A DNA stretch of 64,000 bases from Hemicordylus capensis. Taxonomy: Eukaryota > Chordata > Lepidosauria > Squamata > Cordylidae. Positions 47,680-63,539 of this stretch are shown piece after piece. The stretch spans positions 53,245,001 to 53,309,000 of the forward strand of contig NC_069658.1 of the NCBI RefSeq assembly GCF_027244095.1, given 5' to 3'. Each line of letters opens with the position of its first letter. Positions within the stretch are counted from its first letter, which is position 1. A model generated the notes under the pieces. That model did not search any database, had not been told where the DNA came from, and was given only the letters and a program-made list of their open reading frames with translations. The position numbers were made by a program, and so were the translations under genes.

Positions 47680-49060
47680 GTTGATTTTTATTTAACATAT
47701 GTATAAACCGCCCAACATATTCTTACATAGAAAACTATATTATAGATATTCCACTTTCCATTCATAAAGATCTGTGTGGCAGCTTAACAACCATATAAAA
47801 ACAAAACCTATAAAAATGTACTACAATTATACTATAAGTACACCACCACCGACAACAAAACAACAGAGCTGACAAGGGTATGGAACTACTACTCATTCCT
47901 TGCTATCCCAAATACCTTCCAAAATAACAGGGTCTTACCTTGGCATCTAAAACCCACTACTGAGGAGCCACATGAAGCTTGCTGGGGAGTGTCATTGTCT
48001 AGGTGCCACCACGGAGAAGCTTATGTCTTGCATAGCCACTTGCCAAACATCGGGCACTCAGAGAATACATAGCAAGGCCTCAGAAGAGTATCTGTGTGAG
48101 CAGATAAGGTCATATGAGTCTGTGAGTCAGAGGGTGGCTTTACACAATCTGCTGCAAGTCCAAACCCACCAATGTGGGGTTCCCTCCACCACCCGATAGT
48201 CGGTAGACATTTGTAATGAAAAATTTCAAGCTGGGCAGCAAATGTTATGTGGTGGAGTGAACTCAACACTGGCAGCCTGACAATGATGGGTTTGGACGAC
48301 ACACCAGGCCTGGGACCTGTGGCTCATGTCGGAAGCACATGCTCACCAGAAATAAATGTGTTTTGCAAAGCACATTAAATGTGTTGTGCAAAGCTGGCCA
48401 CACTTTCCCCAGACCGCATAGGACTTTAGAAGTTAAAACAACAACCACAACAAAACGCTCTGTCTCTAGAGCACCTATACAGGTCATATAAAATAATCAT
48501 ACTCAGCCTCCTGGCTCAGTGTGGGCCAGCGGCAACTACACCACGCAGGACAGACCAAAGAAGATTTGGAAGCCCCTAGGGGATGTGGAGGCCCTGGACT
48601 TTGGCCCCAAAGTCCAGGGGTAAGAGCACCACTGGTTGGCATTTCCAGACTCTTCTCGTTGTGAGAGCTCAGAGGAAGGCAGCTGTTATAGGCTAATACG
48701 ACTTTATTGTGTAACAGGAAGAGACAAGTTCAACAAGAAGTACAGGCAGGAAGAAGGGAGGGGCTCTGCCCCCAATGAGGCAGAGTGCCACCTACTGGCT
48801 GGACATATCAGAGCAACATTTCCACACACACCTCAAAGGCAACCCCATGGGCAGCACTTTGTAGTAGTCTATTCTGGATGGCACCAAGGCATGAGTAATG
48901 GTAGCCAGGTGTTTTTTTTATCTGGAAGAGGGTGCAGTTGGCATACAACTCTAAACTGGTAAAGATTCTTTTGTCACCACTACCAGGATATCCAGGAGTA
49001 AATGGGCCAGGACCTGGGTTGGGATCTGAAGCTCAGCACCTGCAAGCCCCTCAGGCCTGA
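47680..49060 (-). mobile_element. Possible old L2-like LINE 3' fragments
   Basis: TATAAACCGCCCAACATATT near 47702 resembles the L2-type 3' end, and GCACTTTGTAGTAGTCTATT with ATGGCACCAAGGCATGAGTA at 48860-48900 resembles 33715-33770 of the decayed L2 copy. Too diverged for firm boundaries. Confidence 0.35.
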
Positions 49061-50834
49061 AGAATACTATTTTCCTCTCTGCTGCCACGTAAAGATGTGA
49101 CATCACTTCCTGGGTTGTTGTTTTTTAATCTCAGAGAGAAACGAGCAAAAAGTATAAGCTGCTTCAGGAAGTTAGTTGTAACTTCTTCATGTGACAAAGG
49201 GAAAAGAAAAAGCTGCCCATGGTTAGAAGTCATATGGGGATACCAAGGGTTGCATGTAGAGTTTCCATGCCCCCCAGAATTTCAGGTTTCACCTGGATTT
49301 TAAGCATCTCACCCAGATTGATGAGCCCACTCAGATTCGCCTGGATTTCAGCTTCCTTTTTTCTTTTTTTAAAAGCTAATTTCTAGCCCTGGTAGAAGCA
49401 GAGTTACAGAGCAAAACATGCAATCACTATTCTGCTCAAAAATTATTTTCAAGCCAATTTACATAATATGCAAATTAGGCACCCGGATTTGGAAAGCCAG
49501 AATGTGGCAACCCTGGGAAAACAGGAGGGCAGTATTTTATGTTCACTCAGTGGTCGGCTGAATTTGCTCAGGGGTTAGATGACATTTTGAATTTGCCAGC
49601 CTTAGTGATTTCTTTCCCCCTTAAGAAAAAATTCCTTCTATATAATTGCAAATAAATTAAGACAAATATGTTAGCTTCAGGGTGGCTAGATTGCAGTAGC
49701 AGCACAAAGTTTATGGAAACAAATACTGTTGAATGTAAATGATCTTTCTCTTGAGGTTTTGGTTATAATACCTTCCTTTTTAGAAAGTTTGGGTTTGTGC
49801 TGCTATTTTTGTGTGACTGATTTGTAAGCATTTTTATGTTAGTGTCATTGCTATGACCTGTTTAATTAAACAGTATCTTTATTGACTGATGTGTTTTCCC
49901 CTGTCCTCACTATACTTTTTCCATGCCATTACACTTTAAACCAGTAGGCTCAACAACTTCCTTCTGCTCCCAAAGCCTGCTTTCTGCTTTGTTGCCCCCA
50001 ACAAAATTAGGAAAACTCCACAGGCTGACATGAAGGGAAAAATACTCGTAGTCCATTGAAGTTAAAAGGATAAGTTAAGCAGTGCCTCTGTCCTTTTAAT
50101 TTAGTGGGACTACTTTGAGTAAGTTTCCTTATGTCAGCCACTGCCTGGAAGTGAATGTGCCTAAACAAGTCTCTATCCAGTTCCTCTTTATGAATCTTCC
50201 AATTGTTTCCCCCCTTTCCCCTGTATGATCTTGGAGGTGGTGGTGGTGGGGTGGGCACACAAAAGATCTGAAATCTTTCAAGACCATTCAAGAGTAATCT
50301 TCTCTTTTAGGAGACAGAGGCAGTTTGACTTCCCCATATGTAAGTGGACGGCATTTTCCATCAAGCCTGATCAATTCAAACCATACATCAAACAATTCCA
50401 GGGGATTTTCCACTGAATGACATAGGAACATTTTGCAGTCAACAGCCCATATGCTCCTTCTAATATTTCTCAGCATACTAAGAGTGGCATCTAGTGGCAG
50501 GATGCCCTCATGTCCCTAACACTGCCACAATGAGGCAACCTTGGCTGTAGACATAAGCAAGCAAATTTCACTTTACTGAACAGTAGCCATGTTACACTAT
50601 AGTAGAGGTTTTCAACCTTAAAAACACACACAAGTGTACCCCCTTCTGTCCCAAAGTTTCAGCTAAGGTACCGTGTGTGTGTGTGTGTGCATACACACAG
50701 CCCAAAACTGTTATCTGACTCCAGAAGTAAAGCTTGCCAAAGACTTGTGTGTTGGGCGGTATATAAATGTGTTAAATATTTTTTTTTAAAGTTGGGCAAT
50801 AAAACACAAGCAAGTGAATCTATCCGGCCCCCAC
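49061..50834. other. Nothing recognised
   Basis: A (GT)n run lies at 50671-50689 and a short TTGGGCGGTATATAAATGTG near 50752 recalls an L2-type tail. No gene seen. Confidence 0.4.
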
Positions 50835-51076
50835 TAAGGAAAGTGTGCTGTCGAGTTGGTGTCGATTCCTGGCAACCACAGAGCCCTGGGGTTGTCTTTG
50901 GCAGAATACAGGAGTAGTTTACCATTGCCATCTCCCGCACAGTTGAGATGATGCCTTTCAGCATCTTCCTATCGCTGCCCCCAATATAGGTCTGGGAGAC
51001 CTACCAGCGGGGATTCGAACCAGCAACCTTTGGCTTGTTAGTCAAGTCATCTTCCCACTGTGCCATTAGGTGGCCA
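50835..51076 (-). repeat. tRNA-derived SINE, another family
   Basis: The - strand opens GGCCACCTAATGGCACAGTG and TGCTGGTTCGAATCCCCGCT (B box GGTTCGAATCC), then TATTGGGGGCAGCGATAGGA and GTTGCCAGGAATCGACACCA. A tRNA-like head plus body; not a tRNA gene, because the cloverleaf does not continue. Confidence 0.7.
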
Positions 51077-52637
51077 ATTCCCCACTCCACTTAAAAAAAA
51101 CCCCAATCCCCTCTGACTCTATGCTGTGGCTTCCTTCCCTTTCCTCTTTCTCCACTGACTGGATGGGTAGGTGCTCAGACTCAGCCCACAGCTTGACTGA
51201 CAGGCTCAGCAGTGAGTGAATTGCTGGCTGATGCTCAGTGTGGGAGGGATGCTGCCTGATGCTCCTTCCCTCTCAGAGAAGGCTAGTTGTCTTGGCTGGT
51301 GGTGGTGTGAATAGTGGTGGGAACCAATGGTGCAGTGAGCTTTCAAAAGTACCCACAGAGGTGCATGTACTCCTGGTTGAAAATCCCTAGACTATAAAAG
51401 CAAGCTACAAAATATACTGTCTGGCACCTTGGAGGCTAATGTATTATGAATTTGCAGCTTATTCAGAGCTGATGTAATAGGCTTTTGCCAGGTCTTTCTA
51501 CTTCATATTTTTCTAGTTCATCTAAGGATACTTCCACATGAATGGATTTGCAGGTGATATGCATTCTAACTCAGGTGTTAATTGCCCACACACATCACAC
51601 ACTAGTGGGTGGTGACAGAAATCCCTATTATGATTGCTACTAGTCTGCATGTCGTAGCAATATCAGCATGGAAGAGAGAGCTACTGTCAAACCTCTATTC
51701 AAATTACTAGATTATGAAGGGAAAAAATCCTGAATTCTCCCACAAACTGACACACATAAAATTCCCTTTCTGCCAAGAGGCTCTAAAATCTGCAAATGCC
51801 CTGGCTCTCAATTTTGGTAAGGATGTCAACTAAATAACTGCATGCAGCTTTTATCTCTCTCTGTCTGTCCTGTCTGTCTCTCTCTCCCCCTCTCTCTCTC
51901 ACACACGTTTAGAATCACTACTACTGGCTCAGGGAAAGTGTCTGCCAGCCTGTATTCAGATTGGCACCTGCTCCTGGCATGAAATGATACAGAAATAGTA
52001 ACTTTCAATAGAAAAAGCCAAGTGGAGGGATTCCCCCATACAGATGCCAAAGCTGACTCTCAAATCAAGCCACTGCTGGAAGGAACAAATCATCTGCTCA
52101 CTTCCAGGTATCCGAGGTGGGATGTTCCCCTCATCTCCAAGCTGCGCCAAGCCATGGACCTGTCACAGATACTGGCAAATGGTTCTAGATGTGTAGAGCA
52201 TGCCCACAACTCCCCTTTTTATTGACTCTTGTACTGCCATACTCAATAGCCAGCCATGTCAGGAGGATGGTTGTGTGCCAGCATTCCACTAAATACATTG
52301 TTACTGCAACCACACAGACTGTCCCTCAGAGTTTCATTCTTGTTAGTAAACAGACAGTTTACAGTAGCAAAGTTGCTTATTTTGGGTTCAGGATTGGTGA
52401 TAAAAACGATATCAAAGGAGACAATTCCCAGTGCTATACTTAACATAGCAGTAAGAAGAGCCCCTTCATAAACTGCATTTATCTGGCAGGTTGAAAATGT
52501 AACCTGGCTTAGCATAATATGCACTGATAATCAATTGCATCCATCCTTCACATACACAAAAGCACCTTAGCAGGGTGAGACAGAAAAAAGCAAGCTTCAG
52601 CCAATCAGGTTAGCCCAACAGCATGGCTAAACCTCTG
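51077..52637. other. Nothing recognised; CT-rich run at 51855-51902
   Basis: (CTCT/CTGT)n simple sequence. No gene or repeat family. Confidence 0.4.
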
Positions 52638-52802
52638 AACCTAGGAAGTGTCATTGGTCTATTTAGCTCAATGTTGTCTATAATGACTGGCAGTGGCTCT
52701 CCAAGGTTTCAGGCAGGAGTCTTTCCCAGTCCTACCTGGTGATGGCAGGGATTGAATCTGGGTCCTCAATTTAATGCTCTACCACTGAGCTACGGCCACA
52801 TT
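52638..52802 (-). repeat. tRNA-headed SINE sharing the 5S-SINE body
   Basis: On the - strand: GGCCGTAGCTCAGTGGTAGA, GCATTAAATTGAGGACCCAG and GATTCAATCCC form a tRNA-like head with A and B boxes. It is followed by ACTCCTGCCTGAAACCTTGG, AGAGCCACTGCCAGTCA and ATTGAGCTAAATAGACCAAT, the same body as the 5S-headed SINEs at 9652, 35320 and 58996. Confidence 0.75.
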
Positions 52803-52939
52803 GCCAAGGTTCCTTTGGTGGTCTCTTCTTTCCTCCCAACACCCTCTCCACCATCAAACATCACACAATTTTTCTATTAAATTCCACATCAGTCACTGAC
52901 AAATGTTGTAAGCCGAGCACCCCCGCTGTGGTGGTGGAC
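52803..52939. other. Nothing recognised
   Basis: Short spacer. Confidence 0.35.
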
Positions 52940-53100
52940 AGAGCAGGAGCTGAGCCTGACCGTCCAGCCCAGCAACCCTTGAGAATTGTGAGGTGCTCCA
53001 GCACACAATACTGTATTCAAACTGTGCAGGTGTGCTGGAGTGCCTCGCAGTTCCCAAGGGCTGCTGGGCCAGACGGTCAGGCTCAGCGGCTGCTCCTGCT
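52940..53100. repeat. Long imperfect palindrome, arms about 65-70 bp
   Basis: AGCAGGAGCTGAGCCTGACC...GGTGCTCCAGCACAC (from 52942) pairs with GTGTGCTGGAGTGCCTCGCA...GGTCAGGCTCAGCGGCTGCT (to 53100), with few mismatches and a small insertion near the base. Probably a palindromic MITE or a foldback relic. No target duplication was found. Confidence 0.75.
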
Positions 53101-54164
53101 CAGCTCACACACACCCTCCCACTCCCCGGCCACGCACATGGCGGCTAGGATTATTTTAAAGATCAGCAGTTCAGCCGCAGGGCGGGTGCAGGGTGGCAGC
53201 AGAAGGCAAGATAAAAACATATGTAACATAATTGGGCCCCGGGCCCCCTTCCAGACCACTAGGCCCCGGTAATTTTTACCGCCCCCTCCAACAGGAAGCA
53301 GAGAGAACTCTGCAGTCCCCCAAAGATCTGCACTAGAGAGAATGCTATTAAACTTACATTGTCTGGACTCATTGAGCTGGATCCTAAATAATGCAGATCT
53401 TGCACAAGTAATCATCCCCCCCCACCCCCCAAGTTCCCTGATGCCCTCAAAAAACCATTCTTGAGGATTAGAGAACCTTCACGAATTGTGTGGGATGTTG
53501 CCTGGGGGGTGCAATGGGAGGGGAGAGTTGCTAGAAACGTATGCCTCTGGAGAACTCATGAATGGGGACTGGTCCCAGGAATTTGCCTCTGCCACCAGTC
53601 CCACATGCTGTTCCCAAGGGTCCTCTAACTCTCAAGGATGGCTTTTGAGGGGTTCAGGAAACTGGAGAAGAGGGGGAGGGAAAACTGCTTGCATGAGAAC
53701 CTTTGCACTTCTTAGGAACCAACCCAGGGTTAGCTATGGAGTAGTAAAGTGTGCGGATGCAGCCAAACTATTCAGTATGCCAAAATTCAAAGCTGACTCG
53801 AGTGTTAGATGGATCTCTCTAAACTCCTCCGGTACAGATGTTATCTTATTTGCCAGAACAGAATAGGATTGAATTTGAGATGACCCCCTTGATACCAGTA
53901 TTTACCTTGGCATATGACTTGGCATAAGGCAGCTTCTTATATTGCTATTTAAAGGACAAGCTGATGGAGGTTAGGTCTACCAATGACTATAAATCATGAA
54001 ACAGTGCATTTTTGAGTTTCAGATGCTGGGACTAATAGGAAATGGCTGATGCTTTCATGCCCTGTATATGCAACGCCCAAAAGCACCTGTGTGGCCATTA
54101 GTGGGAAAAGAGTACTGCACTATAGAGTTTAGTCCAATGCAATAAGGCAGGGGTTCTCAAACTT
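53101..54164. other. Nothing recognised
   Basis: The 114- and 126-codon frames have no family match. GC-rich start, otherwise ordinary. Confidence 0.35.
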
Positions 54165-54245
54165 GGGTCTCCAGATGTTGTTGGACTATGACTCCTACCA
54201 TCCCGAGCCACATTGATTATGGGAGTGGTAGTCCCACAACAACTG
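54165..54245. mobile_element. Palindromic MITE copy (family of 1711-1815)
   Basis: GGTCTCCAGATGTTGTTGGA, CTATGACTCCTACCATCC, then the return arm TTATGGGAGTGGTAGTCCCA, CAACAACTG. It is shortened at the right end. Confidence 0.6.
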
Positions 54246-54636
54246 AAGGACTATGCAGTAAGGCAACTGTCTTTCTATACAGGGAAAATTCAGATATATA
54301 AGAGCAGTAAGGGAGATACAGCAGGTAATGTTAGCTTGATGAGTGAGCTCAAAGAGAAGCAAAGTTGGAAACAAGATGTTGGGCAAGATAAAACTTGTTA
54401 TGATCCAAAAGGCTTCTTCGTTTGTTCTGTTTAGGGTTAAATAACAGCTGTATTATCTAGAATCCAAACTGTCTGCCATTACTGAATGTAACAAGTTATA
54501 AAATTCAGGACTCTAGAAGGTTGCTCAGAGTGATCAAACTCAGCTTAAGAAAAAGTTATCACATCATTTAAACCACCAAAGCCACAAAATCATACCATAC
54601 ACCATAAAAGGCACAACAGAGGTTTTTAGAGAAGTT

Positions 54637-54642
54637 TTTATT
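54637..54642 (-). promoter_or_regulatory. RPS23: Poly-A signal of RPS23 copy A
   Basis: AATAAA on the - strand, 26 bp after the stop codon, in GCTCAATAAAAACTTC. The short 3' UTR is typical of ribosomal protein mRNAs. Confidence 0.85.
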
Positions 54643-54667
54643 GAGCATTTGATAACAAAGGAGAGTT

Positions 54668-59638
<4,971 letters not shown>

Positions 59639-60223
59639 CGTGCCGAACTCGGATCCCGAGGAGGAAGGAAAGAGAGAGGCCCACAATCCACCGCGACACA
59701 GACCCTCCTCCGCTACGAGGACCCTTTCCGTGCAGGCAGAGTTGCCTACCTAAACGCCTGCTCAGAAAATCTTCACCCCCCTATGCACCGTCGAGCTCGG
59801 GATGCAGTCCCACCCACACCTTAGAAACAGAGAGGCGTTTTTGATAGACCGAAGCCCTTATTAGTGTATTTTTAGCAAGTGTGGGAAAATAAGCTTTTCA
59901 CCATAGAGATGCAAATGATAGAGTGTCCCTTAGATTAGCATGGTCAATCTGGCGGCTTTCAATGTGAAACCGGAAGCTCGGCTTGGGCGAGACTGACTTC
60001 TTCGTTTCATTTCTTTACATTTTTAATAGAAAGAATATTGTAGTGTCCCGTCTTTTCCCGTTTTGCCCACCATGGGTAACTTGCAGGCCTCCTCTTTATT
60101 CACCCCCGCCTTCTCTTTCGCCTCAAGAGGGGTAGAGAAACTTCGGGTGGCAGGCGTAACGCTAGCCACCCTGTGCGGGGTCCTGGATGAGGTTGCCTGA
60201 AGGGACCGCAGAGGATTGTGGGT

Positions 60224-60268
60224 CTTTCTTTCGGGTAGCTTTAGGCTGGACGGGCGGCTGCAGGATGG
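60224..60268 (+). CDS. RPS23: RPS23 copy B, exon 1 (start codon)
   Basis: A TOP-like tract CTTTCTTTC (60224) follows the GGATTGTGGG module shared with copy A. The start codon is at 60265-60267 (GCAGGATGG), followed by the donor GTGAGC. As in copy A, the coding part of exon 1 is ATGG, which joins to GCAAG of exon 2 to give MGK. A second ATGG|GTAAC at 60072-60075 could serve as an alternative first exon. I chose 60265 because its promoter module and GTGAG donor match copy A. Confidence 0.65.
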
Positions 60269-61019
60269 GTGAGCGGGTTTTCTTTACGGGAATAATAGTT
60301 CTTTTCGGAAATAGTCTCCTTTCGGGATTAATAAAACCTTCCTGGTGGGCAATTTCGGGGCGGCAGTTTTGAGGCCTTGGAATATGAGCTTTGGCCTGGC
60401 TCAGGCCTACTCCACGTGCCCGGTCCGCTGACGTGACAATTCTGCCTGGGAGCTGCTTTTATCCCGGTTTTTGCCCAGTATGTCTAGAGGGCCTAAAATA
60501 TAGAATCTTAAAACAAGCTCACCAATAAATGAACAAAAATGTAGATAACATGATTCCCTTATGCGCAGCTGTGGTGTGGCCACGCTTGATATCCTGGCAA
60601 ATGATATCGAGGATGCAGGGACATGCTGGGAGCCTTCATGCAACTCCTCCAGCCCCCCTGCATGTGTGCTGTTGTGCCAGAGCCCTTAGATCAGGGCTTC
60701 ACTACTTTGCCCCTCATGGGCTATAGCACCCACAATCCACAGTCACAGTAGCAAATAGGTATGATGGCAGTTGTAGGCTTAACTGTTGCAGGGAAGCTGA
60801 AGTTGTGCAGCTCTGGCACAACAGCACACACGCAGGGGAGTGCTTCCTGCACTCTGGAAGATTGGAAACATGTTGCTGACCCTCAACAATGTGTTTCCCG
60901 TCTTAGAAAGCATGGATAGGGCTTCAAACTCTAAGGGCTCTGGTGCAATAGTGTTTGCTTAGGGGACTGGAGTTGCATGAGGGCTCCTGGTTTGTTCCTA
61001 TAGTTCCTCGAAGCATGCT

Positions 61020-61630
61020 CACTTGGTTAGGATCTTGGGCAGTGTATACAGTTCTAGTTGTCAAATTTCAAAGAGGATATTAGTACAGCTGAAAACAGCA
61101 GAAGGAAACCAGAATGATTAGGGAACTTAATTACAAAGAAAGGCTACAATGTCTGAGATTTTTTGGTTTAGAAAAGAACTAATGAGGAATGTGATATAGG
61201 TGTATAAAATGAGGCATAGTATGGAGGACTTGGACAGAGAGAATCTTTTCATCGCTTCATGATGCTAGAAGAAAGTAAAAAAGTACTTTTTTCACAATGC
61301 ACATAATTAATTTATGGAAGTTATTGTCATGAAATGGCCACTAACGGAGACGGCCTTAAAAGGGAATTTGACACATACATGGAAGGCAAGTTTATCAATG
61401 GCTGTTGGTCATAATGGCTATGTGCCTGTCATGACTACATGATGCCTTCAGATTCAGAGGCAGTATGGTTATGAGTGCCAGCTGCTGGGGAAATAACAGT
61501 GTATGGGATAGGGCTGTTTGCCTATGTGTTCTCCTTCAGTGTTCCCCAAAGGCATTTGGTTGGCCACTGCAGGAAACAGGATGCTAAACTAGGTGGGCCT
61601 TTGGTCTGATCAGCAGGGTGTTTATGTTCT
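61020..61630 (+). mobile_element. CR1 3' fragment in RPS23-B intron 1
   Basis: TAGAAAAGAACTAATGAGGA, TAGGTGTATAAAATGAGGCA, GTTTATCAATGGCTGTTGGT, GGCATTTGGTTGGCCACTGC and GGATGCTAAACTAGGTGGGC follow the CR1 C-terminus and 3' UTR order. Old and 5'-truncated. Confidence 0.75.
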
Positions 61631-61720
61631 TTTGAACGGTTTGCTATTAAAACAATATTAGAATTAATACTGCTAGTGAGCACAAAATCATCAAATGGGG
61701 CAATAGCAGTTTTCAGCTGA

Positions 61721-61915
<195 letters not shown>

Positions 61916-61942
61916 TAAGTTTAATATAAGAATTCATTTTGA

Positions 61943-62004
61943 TTGAAGGCCAACCGCTTTGGCAGAGCTTGTTAGGTCAAAGGGATTGTCCTGAAAGAAG
62001 TGTG
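61943..62004 (+). pseudogene. Partial tandem duplicate of RPS23 exon 2, decayed
   Basis: TTGAAGGCCAACCGCTTTGG, CAAAGGGATTGTCCTGAAAG and AAGTGTGCATAA follow the last 62 bases of exon 2 (TTGAAGGCCAACCCATTTGG...CTGGAAAAAGTGTAAG). It begins only 29 bp after the exon. The copy has an in-frame TAG and a lost donor (GTGCAT), and sits inside intron 2 of copy B. Confidence 0.8.
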
Positions 62005-62121
62005 CATAAAACCTTTTCTTTGGTTAATAGAAAAAAAAGCTGTGACTTTCTAATTTTCATTTTCTGCTAATGGAAGAGATCTCGGAAAGTCATTGTAGAG
62101 TATAGTACACATATCTAGTAA

Positions 62122-62582
62122 GGGTGTGCACGAACTGGTTTGGAGGCCCTTTTATGGTTTGAACCCTCCAAACCGGTTCAAACCCTGGCCAGCGCAAAGG
62201 TTCAACGGCGCGTTTTTCCACCGGTATGTGAGTTCCTAAAAGCCTGTTGGGGCGGCAGCGTACCTCCCTGCTGCCTCGTGCCAACCGGATGTACCCAGAA
62301 GTAGGAGCTGCGATTGTGCACCTTGCACACTCGCATATTGCAGGCACATCACGCGCGCACCTAATGTGTGCACACGACATGCGCATGAGTGATGTGTGCA
62401 GTCGCAGGTCCTACTTTCGGGTAGATTCGGTAAACATCACAGGGTGGCAGGGAGGTATGCTGCTGCCCCCACGGGCTTTTAGGGACTCGCATGGGGTGTG
62501 TGTGGGGGAAGTGCACCCACCCCCGCTCTTAAAATCACTCCCTCCCCACTGTCAAACTGGCCCGTGCCGGTTATGTGCACAC
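62122..62582. mobile_element. Non-autonomous DNA transposon, about 460 bp
   Basis: The left end GGGTGTGCACGAACTGGTTT and the right end, reverse complement TGTGCACATAACCGGCACGG, are imperfect terminal inverted repeats. Inner arms also pair (GGCAGCGTACCTCCCTGCTG against GCAGGGAGGTATGCTGCTGC). No coding. Target duplication not settled. A shortened relative lies at 58270-58500. Confidence 0.6.
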
Positions 62583-63539
62583 TGTGAAAACAAGGAGGAT
62601 ACACGGACCAAGGAACAAAACATATACTAGAAAGTATATATACCGTGTAGAGAGTCTATTCCCACACACGCACAAAGGATAAATAAACATATGTTATGAA
62701 GCACACAATTACAAAGAAATAGCCTATGTTCTAGATCCCAAAAAGTGTAGCTGAAGGTCAGTTGTGTCCATAGTCCTTATACATGTGGATATATAGTTCT
62801 TCCAGATCTTTACTTTTCTTAGGTTCTTAGATCTTTACTCAGGTTCTTAGATCTTTACTCAGGTTCTTAGATCTTTACTCAGGTTTTCTTAGGTTCTTGT
62901 TCCGGTTGTAACTCCACAAGTTACTCAAAAATCTTCCAGAACCATTGCTCCTTCTGATGGATGCTCCTTGTCCAAGTAATACCCAACAGGTATCCTAGGT
63001 AATTTTAACCTGTTTCCTCCTGCTTGAGCAGGACTTCCTCAGGAGAAGTGAGCTGAATACACAATAATACATATATCATTTTAACAAAAATACCTTCAAC
63101 AAATAGTATTAAATCAAAGGGTTAGAAATTTTAAGTTATTACTCACATTTATTTCTTCTGAAGTGACACTGCACTTGCCAGTGGTTTCTGAATTAGAAAT
63201 CCTACTGAGTACCAAGTTGTACTGGCTTCAAATGGTACAGATAACGCTTAATATATCCTACAGCATCTGCCAAATGTTTTCACTCCCCTTTGATCAAAAG
63301 GGATGTGCTTCCTTATCCAATCTCGTCTAAATGACCAATTATATTCATGTGCGTGTGTGAGGAAACAGCAATGCTAAGCTTCCAAAAAAGTCGTGGACCT
63401 TTTGTCCCTTTTAAATTCCCAATTATACAAATACAATGTGGAACCAAAACATAGCTTAAGTAAATACTTATCAAAGATATATAAATAATCCCATTCTCCA
63501 ACAGGAGAGACTCATAGTCCTTCCAGTCTCTTTCCCATT
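62583..63539. repeat. Tandem and possible Penelope terminal-repeat region
   Basis: Three units of AGGTTCTTAGATCTTTACTC lie at 62822-62882. GCAGGACTTCCTCAGGAG at 63030-63047 recalls sequences in Penelope terminal repeats. Since a Penelope fragment follows at 63540, this may be its flank. No gene. Confidence 0.4.

Noticed and set aside
50835-51076. tRNA-like boxes as a tRNA gene
   Set aside because: A and B boxes are present but acceptor and anticodon stems do not close, and a SINE body follows. The same holds for 43520-43762, 52638-52802 and 58645-58867.
53083-53866. Frames of 110-126 codons
   Set aside because: Overlap in opposite strands next to a palindrome; no recognisable domain or codon-like conservation can be argued from the sequence alone.
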